The translations under genes were made by a program, and so were the position numbers. From NCBI GenBank assembly GCA_026874595.1, contig CM049318.1, positions 51,054,750-51,118,749 on the forward strand: a stretch of DNA of 64,000 bases, given 5' to 3'. Shown in pieces: positions 12,897 to 24,313 of this stretch; position 1 is the first letter of the stretch, and the number at the start of each line of letters is the position of its first letter. The DNA comes from Sipunculus nudus (taxonomy: Eukaryota; Annelida; Sipuncula; Golfingiida; Sipunculidae). Under the pieces are notes generated by a model. That model was not told where the DNA came from. It saw nothing but the letters and a program-made list of their open reading frames with translations, and ran no database searches.

Positions 12897-13845
12897 AGCA
12901 TTTATGCTGTTTTTTTTCAATAATAATACAATAACTGAGTTAGCATAGTAGTTTAGCACCGTTTGTGCTTGTTGTGTGTTTAAGGCATTTGCCAACTTTG
13001 ATCGCCTTTTGGTTCGCGAGGGTTTCAAATTCGAAATGTTTGGGAAGGGAAATTATCGAGAAAATTCAACCTTCGTAAACATCGTCGAAGGCAAAAATGT
13101 GTTATCATAAATGATAAAAGATGTTTTCTGTTACTCCTAAGTAAAAGATTGCTTTTATAAATACTATCATGTCTTACAAATGAAAATTACGTGCTACTCA
13201 TTTTATTTTACAATTATTATTTGTTTTTATTATAATAAATCAATTAATGTAATAATGTATTAATTGTGTGTAGCTTATTGTATGTTGATATCGTGAAAAA
13301 TGAGCCCTCGCGAAACTATGAAAGATTAAAAAATCATGAAATTTTAAACTCGCGAATTATATATCTTGAAGTAAGAAAACGTGCCTGAGCGGAATACAGT
13401 ATAACAGTGTTGTCGAATCTAATAAGTAAACTTAGTGTAACAGTATATATTGCTAAAATTTATGTCGGTTATGGCAACTGCAGAAGTCAAATAAAGTTAT
13501 TTCCCGCTAGCTGTATTATTTGTCTCTTTCATCTCCAATCCGAACCGAAAAAAAAAACTGAAAAAAAATTAATACTTCAGGCACTCTCCCATACGCATGC
13601 GCAGTGGCACTACCTGATGTATTTCCGACGACTGATCACTAGCCCCGATCATTTGCTTTTAATCCAGCGCTTAGTGTCTGAAAAGGACACGTAATTTCAT
13701 CTAGAGTTTCGGGGCCAGGGTTTCGACAAGAGAATCCCAACGACAGTGAAATGCCAAAGAATGTTCAGGGAACGTAATATAAATCGATAGTTTAACTGGG
13801 TCACCTGAACATGTTTCATTTGTCTTATACTTGTACTCACTAATA

Positions 13846-13900
<55 letters not shown>

Positions 13901-15528
13901 TTGTGAGTACAGTAAAACCTCGTTGTGTCGAACTCGGTTAAGTCGAATTCCCGCATGTGTCGAAGTCGGATGTGGAGTCCCTGAAAGATAACAGTTAAAA
14001 CTTTACTTATTTAATCTAACTTTTGTGTCGAACTCGGATGTGTCAAAAATCCTGATGTGTCGAGGTGTTTTGTTGGTCCCCATCCAGTATATCGCTTAAC
14101 TCGAAGTCATGTCGCTTGAATGTTTAGATAACCGTTGTGCACGGTGTTACAGGTGCCCTTTTTGTTGTGTGCACAAGTCTTACAGATGTCTTTTTTATTG
14201 TGTGACACGAGCGTTTCTCGTGTTGTGGCGCACGTGCCTGGCCGCGTATTGCATTCTCAGTTTAATCCGTACTGGTTGAACTCTCGTTGTCATGCTAGCT
14301 TGGAGCATTCTCGCCTGGCCGAGCCGGGGCGACCTCACGTGTGGACCCTGATATGTTGAGACACGGCATTCGTTTTTCTAGATGATTCCTCTAACGCGGG
14401 TTAACTGTGTGTTGTGTTAGATTCTTTAGACTGTTCGAGAAGTGCAAAATTCTCGGCTTGGGGTGAAAAGTTATAAATTGGGGGCTGTGTTTTAAAGCAG
14501 AGAGAGGTGAGAGAATATTCCAGCGGACACAGACGTGTGGAACCTATCCGATTATCCAGTAATTTTAGGGATTCTACTATTACTAACTCTTTATAATTTG
14601 GTGCTTCCTGCCTAAAGTTTACTTTCTGGATTGTTACAAGAGCTTTACATTGGACTGTTATTCTCCGGGAGAGTTTGTGTGGACTTTTCATCCGGCATAT
14701 ACATTTAAAAGGACTTATCGTTGTGACAGTGGTGGTATCGTGGTACTGTGCACTTTATTTTACTGTGTGATTGTATTGATTTGTTGTTATACTGTGTCAT
14801 TGTATTGATTTAGTGTATTGTAATGTTAGGGTTGTTTTAAAAATAAATTATAGTTATTTGTTAACAAAAAACCACTGACTTCTTTATTCATTCCCCTAGA
14901 CATTTCACGCTGCCTAGTGTTACAGAATCTGACTTTTTTGTTATCTCCTTGACAAAGTTCATCACGCATACGTGACCTATTGATATAAGTTTCCGTAACA
15001 CAACCGATTTTATTCATTTAAGCGGGCTATTCAAATAAACGGGGTGTTATTGTTCAAGGTTGTAGCCTTCGTATAATACTAAGAATTGCTATCGGATGGC
15101 TTGCGTGTAGTTCTCGTATTATTCGGGGGGGGGGGTTCTGAATTATGTGTTTCGAAATTGTTCATATAATGATGTTTCGTTTCGTCAGTTACATATATTA
15201 TTTTTAATTTCCACATATTCCACGGAAAAAATACTGTATATTCACCTGTTTGCATTTATTTTTAATAACATGCGATCTCTCTGCCAACGGCTGACAGCTA
15301 ACCGGTTTTGTGAATATATCAAATGTTGTCAAAAGTTTAATACGATTCCTCAAGGATTTTGATATATCATAAAACATTTTATTTGTTTCAGCTAAAGAAA
15401 TAGAGAATTACTGTGCATTCACCTGTTCCTGTGTGTTATCTTTAAAAAAACACCATGCTTCAAAATTGCTGACAGCTTAACGATCGCGTAAATGTTTCAA
15501 AAGTTAAGCGAGATTCCTAACCGATTTT
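12897..15528. other. Intergenic, no gene recognised
   Basis: It holds the 3' flank of TLCD3 copy A, a copy of the CTCGCGAAA repeat (13291-13356), the TA hairpin (13833-13910) and a Tigger-like terminus (13912-13930). The stretch 14100-14950 is less AT-rich and has AATAAA near 14840 but no coding signal I can support. A G9 run lies at 15126-15134. Confidence 0.5.
13833..13930. repeat. TA array inside an inverted repeat, then a Tigger-like end
   Basis: GTACTCAC (13833-13840) and its complement GTGAGTAC (13903-13910) bracket a TA array, giving a long potential cruciform. It is followed at once by CAGTAAAACCTCGTTGTGTCG, which resembles pogo/Tigger termini. TCGAACTCGG then recurs downstream to about 14060. 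Confidence 0.6.
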
Positions 15529-17618
15529 TAGCTCAGCTGACTGAAAGTCATCTGAGCTATAGCGATCACCCTTTGTCCGTCGTCCGTCCGGTTGTCCGTT
15601 AACAGGGCACAAATCGTAACCGCTGGACCTGGAATCTTCTCACTCGACATCCCGGGAGGTCCATGAAAAATCTCCTTGGAAACCTGAAATTAGGTCTCTG
15701 TTACCCATATCCTTTGAGCTATGGGGCTCCGAAGTAACCCCCAGAATAATGCAAAATTTGATACAAAAGCTCAAGTATCTGAATAACTACTGCATTGATC
15801 ACCATGATTTTTTGCATGAATATTGATCATGGGATGTTTCATCACTTCCTGCAGACTGGTGGCGCCACCTGTATTTTTTTCTAATTTTAACGATTTTTTT
15901 TCTCTTTTTTCAGACCTGCAATGAAACTGTCATCTGTTAACAGGGCACAAATCGTAATCACTGGACCTGGAATCTTCACACCTAATATCCAGGGAGGTCC
16001 ATGAAAAACCTCTTTGAAAACCTGAAATTAGGTCTCTGTTGCCCATATCCTTCGTAGTAAGTACCCCTCAGAATAATTAAAAATTTGACACAAAAGCTCA
16101 AGTATCTGAATAAATAATGCATTGGTCACCATGATTCTTTGCAGGCAAATTGATCATCGAGTGATCCATCAGTTCCTCTAGACTGGTGGCGCCACATGTA
16201 TTTTTTTTTAATTTGTACACATTTTTTCTCTATTTTTGAGACCCTCAAATAAAGACTCTTCTGTTAACAGAGCACAAATCATAACAGCTGGACCTAGAAT
16301 CTTCGTAAATCACATCAAGGGAGGTCCATGAAAAATCACCTTGGTAACCTAAAATAAGGTCTCTGTTACCCATATCCTCCGAGCTATAGGGCTCAGAAGT
16401 ACTCCTCAGAATAATGTAAAATTTATTACAATAGCTCCAGTATCTAAATGACTATAATGCACTGATGGCCATGATTTTTGGCATGCATATTGATCATGGA
16501 GTGTTTCAACAGTTTCACAAGACTGGTGGCACCACCTGTATTTTCGAAATTTTAAACATTTTTTCTCCATTTTTGAGACCTTCAAATAAAGACTCTTCTG
16601 TTAACAGGGCACAAATCATAACAGCTGGACCTAGAATCTTCGTACTTCACATCAAGGGAGGTCCATGAAAAATCACCTTGGTAACTGAAATAAGGTCTCT
16701 GTTACCCATATCCTCCGAGCTATAGGGCTCAGAAGTACTCCTCAGAATAATGTAAAATTTATTACAAAAGCTCCAGTATCTCAATGACTATAATGCACTG
16801 ATGGCCATGATTTTTGGCATGCATATTGATCATGGAGTGTTTCAACAGTTTCACAAGACTGGTGGCACCACCTGTATTTTTCGAATTTTTAAACATTTTT
16901 TTCTCCATTTTTGAGACCTTCAAATTAAGCCTCATCTGTTAACAGGGCATAAATCATAACTGCTGAACGTAGAATCTTCATGCTTCACATCAAGGGAGGT
17001 CCATGAAAAATCTCCTGGGTAACTCGAAATTAGGTCTCTGTTACCCATAACCTGCGAGCTATAGGGCTCAGAAGTACTCCTCAGAAAAATAAAAAAATTG
17101 ATACAAAAACTTCAGTATCTGAACAGCAAGTTCATTGATCACCATGATTCTTTGCATGAATATTTATCATGGAGTGTTTCATCAGTTCCTGCAGACTGGT
17201 GGTGCCACCTGGATTTTTTAAAGAATTTTTTCACATGTTTTTTCTCTATTTGTGAGACCTTCAGAGATGCTGTCTTCCGTTAACAGGGCCGAATCTTAAC
17301 CATTGGATCTAGAATCCTCTTACTTGACAACTTGGGAGGTCCATAAAAATTTCTCCTAGGAAACCTCAAATTAGATCTCTCTTACCCATATCATCCAAGC
17401 TATTGGGCTTGTAAGTAACCTCCAGATTAATTTAAAATTTGATACAAAAGCTTTTGTGTCTCAATAACTAATACATTGATTACCATGATTTCTTGCATAC
17501 ATATTGATCATGGGAGTGTTTCATCAGTTCCTGAAAACTGTTGATGTCACCTGTATATTTTTCTAATATTAATGCATTTTTTCTCTAATTTTGAGACCTT
17601 CAAATGAAGAGGCTTTCT
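15529..17618. repeat. Tandem array of about 338-bp units with a hairpin head
   Basis: GTTAACAGGGC-type unit starts lie at 15598, 15936, 16263, 16600, 16938, 17279 and 17619, giving six units of 327-341 bp. Shared words in each unit are GGAGGTCCATGAAAAAT, CTCTGTTACCCATA and ACTGGTGGCGCCACCTGTAT. The array is headed by a hairpin at 15529-15559: TAGCTCAGCTGACT, loop GAA, AGTCATCTGAGCTA (one mismatch). It is followed by TAGCGATCACCCTTTGTCCG, text I associate with mollusc interspersed repeats (from memory, not searched). The units at 16263 and 16600 are most alike, which suggests recent local duplication. Confidence 0.9.
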
Positions 17619-17626
17619 GTTAACAG

Positions 17627-17839
17627 GGCACAAATTGTGGTATTCCAGTTATTGGCTTATTGTTAGTTCATTTTGGGAACTTTACAGATTGGATCAGTGC
17701 AATATCAGTTATGTGGATGAAAGCTCAGTGGAAGAGAGGACATATCATCGAAGAAGTGACAGAAATTAACAGGGCTGCCTCTCTTTTAAATCAAGAGTCA
17801 AACAGACAGAAGAAGAATGACCATACGCACAACTGCTGA
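17627..17839 (+). CDS. Possible orphan C-terminal exon
   Basis: Directly after an acceptor-like TTCTGTTAACAG (AG at 17625-17626) a frame runs 70 codons to TGA at 17837-17839. It begins with a hydrophobic stretch (GIPVIGLLLVHFG) and becomes charged (KAQWKRGHIIEEVTEINRA). Composition differs from the neighbouring repeats, and AATAAA lies at 18604. I do not recognise the protein and found no upstream exons. It may be part of the repeat that ends here or a captured gene fragment. The acceptor itself lies in the repeat-unit boundary word GTTAACAG, which weakens the exon reading. Confidence 0.25.
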   Translation, partial: GTNCGIPVIGLLLVHFGNFTDWISAISVMWMKAQWKRGHIIEEVTEINRAASLLNQESNRQKKNDHTHNC

Positions 17840-19360
17840 TGGTACTCTCAAGTATGGTATTTTATAAACCAGGCAAGGATTTGTGTTTTGGAGAAGAATA
17901 ATATATTATAAGCATTTAATTATTATCATCATATTTGAAGAATCATTGGCTGAACTGGCTGAGTTCTTGCATGAATGAAGGACAGCTTGGCCCTGATGGA
18001 CAGGACTATTAATTATTAAAAGAAATGTCTTGCCTTAATGAGTAATGTGCTGCCTTGTGTTTCAACTTTCAGACAAATGTCCTTTGTGCACCTTACTTAT
18101 TACATACCATAAGGCATATTCTGTATAACATTTTCAGTTGCACAGATTTGATCCTAATGCTCTGAAACAATATATCATTCACAGAATAGTTAATATTTGT
18201 ATTAGACATATGAAGTGTTGTGTCAAACTGGATTATGAAAAGTGATAAGTGTGCAAATATGAAAATAATAATGTAGAAATATTCAAACACAAATGGTTTT
18301 CTGTACCACAGTACATGTTAGGCTCATTTATATTCCTAGGTGACATCATGGTTAATCACAGCTGTTGTTGAAGTTGCCATGCATCTTATGTTATTGAAAT
18401 TTTTTTTTCCAATATTGGATTTTGGTTATCATGTCTATCTCCATTTGTTTTCTTCAGTTGATATAAACTGGATATGGATCAAATTGTTTCCTGCAAAGAC
18501 CATGTCCATAAATACATGCAGCTATGTTGTTATGTAATTACATGGATGTTTATATTAAACATATATGCCCAGAATGATATCTTATGTGATGCTGTACAGA
18601 CAAAATAAAAGATGATAAGTGAGATAAAAAATAAATATATAATTTGTCATTGACCAGAGTTAACTATCAGGAAAAGTTCCTTTTTAATTACCTGCAACAG
18701 CTTCTGTTTTCAAATATATGATAATCCAGAGTATTTTCAAACTATTCGGTCATTTTAATAAAATAATAAATAACTTTCAGACCTTTTGTCGCTTTCCTTT
18801 TTTTCTACCACTTAGAAAATATGCTTATCATATGGTTCTGATTTGCCCTTTTTTTATCACATAGGAACATATAGTTCAGTTACTTAATATTACTGTTCAA
18901 GTGGATAGCTGTATGACATATAATAATATTTATTTTAAATTATGTAACAAAAATGCAGTAGTACTTGTTACATGCAGGTTAGCCCACAAGTAAAAATTCA
19001 TGGTTTGACACCAAGGCATGTATTTTCCCGGCTGCCAATCTTCGACATCCATGTTTTAGTCCGCACGTACATTTAGTTTCTAACTTGGACACAGCGTGGC
19101 GCTCGAGTTCGGCTAGGCACAACGGTGGCACCAGCAGTGAATTAATAACACATTAGTAATTTTATCATTTTAGCCTGTTTGTTTTACTATTTGGAGAGTT
19201 ATTGCTTGATAAATTGGTATTATTACGAATTATTTGCCAGTAATTGAACATGAGACGTCCGTCACATGTTTCGGTATTGTTCCATGTGTTTTAACATCCG
19301 ACTTCGTGATTTTAGTCGATGCGGAACTTCAATCTCCACCAGAGGTCACTACCGATACGC
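17840..19360. other. No gene seen
   Basis: AT-rich sequence. AATAAA at 18604-18609 could terminate a transcript from the exon candidate at 17627. Nothing else is supported. Confidence 0.5.
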
Positions 19361-19766
19361 TAATATCATATATGAAATAAATAAATATTTCGTTTGCTCG
19401 GGGAAGTTGACAAAAGTTGGCTGTACATTTCATCTGACATTTATGATCAGATTAATGGATATAAATGATAAATGAATGCCACAGACATTTGAATATCAAA
19501 CTTATACAATATATTATTCATATTTTTATGTAACAACTTCGTCTTAAATATTTTAAGCTAGAAGTTACAAAAACATTAATCTTTATAAGAACGCTTCACG
19601 GGTGATCAACCAGGATCGCGTGAGTGACCATATTATGGCACAACGACCGGCTTGAGCATGCATTTGGATTTAGAGTTGGAACCAGTCTACCGGAGATCAA
19701 GCTTTGCTTTGTGCGTCCGTCTCTATGATTGGCTGGGAAGCCAATATAGAGCGGCATACCAGTCTA
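19361..19766. mobile_element. MITE, right part, copy 1
   Basis: It matches 41465-41915 over roughly 400 bp in the same orientation, with shared stretches around TTTGCTCG, GATTAATGGATAT, GATCAACCA, CCAGTCTACCGG and CGTCCGTCTCTA. It ends with the same CAGTCTA terminus. The left inverted arm seen in copy 2 is missing, so this copy is 5'-truncated or rearranged. Confidence 0.65.
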
Positions 19767-21644
19767 GGTTCTAATTTTGATTTGGCGGGACAATCGTCGT
19801 ATCGAGTTAGTGCGCAAAATATCTAACGGACTTGTCAAAGAAAAAATTGGTTTTGGACAGCGTGTTACAGCAGTGAACTGCTACGCTGACACGTGTACAC
19901 TGGTACACAGTGAACGGTGATATACTTAGTCACATTTGGATTTATTTGTGGCTGATTAAGCAGGTGTGAACAAGGTGAGTGTCGTTTAGTTTTAAGTAGT
20001 TTTTTCAGCAGGGGAAATTACATGTTACACTTATATTTTGCCTTTGGGGCCACAGTCAAGACAACGCAGTGGATCTACTGAGAACCACATGTCTGAATTA
20101 ATCTATTAATTGAACAACGAAGAGATTGTTTGTTGATAATAAATCTTAAAAACAGAGATGGCTTATAATCAGGATATTGTATTATTGAGACGAATTAATA
20201 CTATGAGATTTATTTCATCCTGTTTCTTAACAGATATGTTGTTGAACAAAAAGCATGTTACAGTGTATTTCTTGAAGTTTACTGGTAAGGACCAAGCTTG
20301 TCTACAGGTTTTAAGATTACAAAAAGATAAACTTCCACATTATTATGTAATAAGTGAATTTTTGTAGTCTTATAAATTTGCAGGCCAGTTGTATCATCAG
20401 TACGATTCCCTGTAAAGGCCAGACCTTTGATATGATCCAGATTTGTCCTAACATTTTATTCATATATTATTTTACCACATTGTTTTTAGAATTTGAAAAC
20501 GGATGATACCATATACTATTAGTTGGTATACCATAATAAGTACCAACAAATTATCTTGCCGGAGTTCAAATAAGGGCAACATCAACACATATTTTATAAA
20601 GTCACAGGTCACTCAGCTAAATTTCGGTGTTGTCGCAATAACTTGTGAAGAATGTGAAAGATTTGGATAAAACTCATCAGAAATGTTAATCAATAAAATA
20701 TCTCGACTAAGTTCAAATACAAAAAAAAATCAGTTTATATTTAATGATGTCAGAGGATCTGCAGTTTGAACGCAACTTGCTAACTTACCATACATCCTGT
20801 GCATTTTCATGAGACTCATTATACATATTTTCCAATGAGTTTCTCAACTCATTACATTCTACAAAAAAATCACGCGTATTTAATGAGGGCAGAGGTCACC
20901 AGACATACGACAGGTGTACTATGAACATTGCGTTGCTCTTGTTGATTTCTTTTTTTTTTGTTTATTTTAAGGTTACTCTTGGCAGGATGATGGCTCCATT
21001 TTTGTAGACCCCAGGACAATTTGCTTTTTCATGTTCCATTTTCTTCAGGTACTTTTGCAGTTGGTAAAATCGTCATTGTATTTTGTTCGCATATTTTCCA
21101 TCTAATGATCATATATTCAATAAAGAATCATTAGCATGAAACTGATATGTTTCAGCAAGCTGAAATACAGGGATCATTTTATTCCTTACACATTTTTCCA
21201 TCTCTATCTTTTATATTCAATTCATTATTAATATTTTCCCATACTGTAATTTTTTTATTTAACTTTGCAGATACTGCGAGGGTTGGAATACAACCCACCA
21301 ACAAAGAAAACAAGAAGCAAATCCAGATCAGATATTCCACAAACATAAAAAGCAAGATACCAAATTCCAAGAACGAAAAAAAAAACAGATCAGAAAACTA
21401 GATATAAAAACCAGATCAAGGATAACCAGATTAAAAAACTTGATCAAAACCAGATAAAAAAAAAGATAAAGAACAAGATAAAAAAACAAGAGCAAACAAA
21501 TGAGCAAAAAATACTGAGAAAACAAAAATAAAAAAACTGACGTTATTAAAAATTGTCATTTATGGAGTTTGAGTTTGTCATTTATTTCTATTTTATGAAC
21601 TCTGTATCACAGAGACATCCTCACCATATTCCTGTATCTCCCCA
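19767..21644. other. Region upstream of the Helentron
   Basis: No certain gene. About 20600-20950 is made of the ATTTAATGAGG-CAGAGGTCACC repeat also found at 49780-50125. A segment after TTTGCAG at 21270 encodes basic sequence (LRGLEYNPP, TKKTRSKSRSD) that could be the N-terminal part of the Helentron protein or an upstream exon. 21375-21540 is A-rich with recurring AGATAA-type words. Confidence 0.4.
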
Positions 21645-21656
21645 GCTACTCTGAAT

Positions 21657-22511
21657 TTGCTTTCATTTTCATTACCAGTTTCAAGTATTTTGCATCCTGA
21701 TCCTGACTTAATTAGCATTGCGTCAACTATACCTGTCGCTGTTGTATCAGTCAATAAGATTGTTAGAGGCACTTTTCACCAAGGTGATCATCAGTTTCCA
21801 TCAGAGTCCATTGGAAAACAGTGTGTGCCCAATTCATTTGTTGCACTGCTTTATTCCACCCTGAATGATGTTACTGAATGGCAAACAAATGATATGGATA
21901 CAATATTAATTGAAGGTGATCATTTGTATAGAAAATTGATGTCAGATATCCTGGATAAAGGGTCCATGGCATGGGATGAAATACCAGAGTATATACAATG
22001 TCTTGATCATTACTTCAAGATAAAGCCAACCTTGATCACCGGTGGTTTTCTAAATCATTCTGATGTGCAAGCACCCTATATGTTTTACACTGATGCTTTG
22101 GCAGAGATAACTACCAAGAAAAATGGGCTCATAATAGTAGGAGGCAATGCAATTGCAATTTCATTTCACAAGAATTGTTACTTTGTGTTTGATCCTCATA
22201 GCAGAAATCATCTTGGCTATCCCACACCATGGGGCACATCTGTTCTTCTGACATTTGAAGTACAATCGGAATTCTTCCAATATATATCTAACTATGCAAA
22301 TTTGATGGAAGTGACTGTCTTTGAAGTAACATATTTCAGAATTACTCGAGTCACTACTAAAGCATTTAAACTTGGACTGATACGGCAAACTAAAAGGTCG
22401 GCCAACTCAAGTGACCTGGCAACTCTGTCAACCATAAACCCCCGGGATAAATCTAAAGAAAGTCCACCTTCACATGGGAATGTTCCTGACGAAGGTGTTC
22501 ACTTGATTTAA
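21657..22511 (+). pseudogene. Helentron N-terminal cysteine-peptidase domain
   Basis: An open frame of 284 codons begins at a TTG with no upstream Met. An acceptor-like TATCTCCCCAG ends at 21645, so this may be an internal exon. Counting from the TTG, Cys56 lies in GKQCVPNS and Asp179/His181 in FDPHSRNHLG, the Cys...Asp-x-His layout of papain-fold deubiquitinase-like domains (OTU or herpesvirus-tegument C76 style). Peptidases of this kind are known at the N terminus of Helentron proteins; their role in transposition is unknown. The frame ends at TAA 22509-22511 and resumes directly in the same frame, so the stop is probably a lesion. Confidence 0.7.
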
Positions 22512-22706
22512 GAATATTTTGAAGATCAGCAGCAAAAATTGACAAGAAAACAATATTTGAAAGAGTACATGCGCAAGAAAAGAATGAATCAAACACAAAG
22601 GAACAAAGAACGTTTGAAAGACCAACAAAGGAAACAGCTATCAAGAAAAGATAAAACCTAAAAAGAAAAAGAACTCTCTGCACAAAAAGCAAAAAACCAG
22701 AAGATA

Positions 22707-23336
22707 AGAAAAGATGAGGTTCGAAGAGCACATGAGAGAGAGGCCCAGAAACAACAGAAGCAAAATGCCAGAAAAAAGGAAACTTACAGACAAAAAGAAC
22801 GTTCTGCAGAAAAAGCATATAACCAGAAGCAAAGGAAAGATGAGGTTCGAAGAGCGCATGAGAGAGAGGCTGAGAAACAACAGAAGAAAACTGCTAGAAA
22901 GAGGGAAACTTACATACAAAAAGAACGTTCTACAGAAAAAGCATATAACCAGAAGATAAGGAAAGATGAGGTTCGAAGAGCACATGAGAGAGAGGCTGAG
23001 AAACAACAGAAGCAAACTGCTAGAAAAAAGGAAACTTACAGACAAAAAGAACGTTCTACAGAAAAAGCGTATAACCAGAAGATGAGGACAGATGAGGTCC
23101 GAAGAGCACATGAGAGAGAGGCTGAGAAACAACAGAAGCAAATTGCTAGAAAAAAGGAAACTTATAGACATAAAGAACGTTCTGCAGAAAAAGCATATAA
23201 GCAGAAGATCAGGAAAGATAAGGCTCGAAGAGCACATGTACGAGAGACTGAAAAACAACAGAAGCAAACTGCCAGACAAAATGAATCATTTAGACAAAGG
23301 GAACGTCTCAGAGAATCGGCCTGTAAAAAAAGAAAA
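22707..23336 (+). repeat. In-frame 126-bp minisatellite in the Helentron ORF
   Basis: GATGAGGTTCGAAGAGC-type words recur at 22713, 22839, 22965, 23091 and 23217, exactly 126 bp apart, giving five clear units with a degenerate unit on each side. Each unit encodes 42 residues that split into three 14-residue pieces (RKDEVRRAHEREAE, KQQKQTARKKETYR, QKERSTEKAYNQKI). They are Lys/Arg/Glu/Gln-rich, strongly helical and probably coiled coil. Both the unit (126) and the sub-unit (42) are multiples of three, so copy-number changes keep the frame. The minus strand shows a spurious Ser/Leu/Phe-rich frame. Confidence 0.92.
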
Positions 23337-23496
23337 AGGACTGAAGATGATTTTCTTAGAGAAACTGAGAGACTCGCCAAAAGGAGAAAGAGAACTGATC
23401 TATTACATAGGAGAACTGAGACCACGAGAAACACTGCCACCAGTGCACGAAAAAGAACTGATGAATCATACAAACACAAAGAAAAAAGCAGTTAAT

Positions 23497-24276
23497 CTGA
23501 AAAGAAAACAGGGTGTAGATCTGACAGAATGTATACAGAAGTTTCATACTTCAATATCTGAAGGTCCAATATATGCCTGTTGTTGATGTAATCAGACATG
23601 GTTCAAACACTCAGTAAAGAATTCTGATAGCTGGCCAGACAAAATAGATTCTACTTTCTTAGCAACACACATTAAAGTTGTAAAATTGGTGGACAATAAA
23701 CAGTGGTTATGCACAACCTGTCTTGAAGCTCTCAAATGCCATAAGACTCCCAAACTCTCTGTATTAAATGGAATGCAGTTTCCCGATAAGCCACCTGAAT
23801 TAAACTTGTGTCCCCTAGAGGAAAGACTTGTTGCATTACGCATACCATTCATGCAAATACGAGAATTGCCTAGAGGTTCACAGTTGTCACTGAAAGGATC
23901 ATTGGTCAACGTACCTACGCATACTGAAACAGCCGTGAATATGTTGCCTCGTACATCAGATTCCACTTCAACCATACCGATCAATTTAAAACGTAAACTT
24001 GAGTACAAAAATGTAGACTGCACCCAAAATGTACACCCAGCTGTAATACTGAGTGCACTTCACTACTTGTTGAGACATAGTCAGTTGTATAAAGATGCCA
24101 ACATTACAATAAATAGTGACTGGCTTCAAACTTTCCAAAATGCACAAGACCATGAACCTCTTGGCACAACTGACAACTCAGTGGATGAAAGTGATGATGA
24201 CCATTTTGAAGAAATACCTGAAGATAAACAAGGAGGAATCCTAGATACAATGCTTGATAATACTGAACTCACATGA
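23497..24276 (+). pseudogene. Helentron Cys-rich N-terminal domain
   Basis: A frame change near 23495 leads into FHTSISEGPIYACC, then a TGA at 23584-23586 inside what should be a C-x2-C type knuckle, then CNQTWFKHSV and a later CTTCLEALKCHK. This is the DUF6570-like zinc-binding segment that precedes the Rep in Helitron and Helentron proteins. An acidic run (DESDDDHFEE) follows. The frame ends at TGA 24274-24276, after which homology continues as SVAPGEGAF. Confidence 0.65.
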
Positions 24277-24313
24277 AATGACATAATATCAGTAGCTCCT
24301 GGAGAAGGAGCCT

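Noticed and set aside
14145-14925. Possible solo LTR between two TGTTACA words
   Set aside because: No 5-bp target duplication is visible at the borders and no primer-binding or polypurine tract could be tied to it.
20158-20367. 69-codon open frame upstream of the Helentron
   Set aside because: No domain, no splice context and AT-rich composition; it is compatible with chance.
22453-23547. Minus-strand hydrophobic Ser/Leu/Phe frames over the Helentron repeat
   Set aside because: They are the antisense shadow of the 126-bp unit; the plus frame fits the Helentron and the minus frame has no family.
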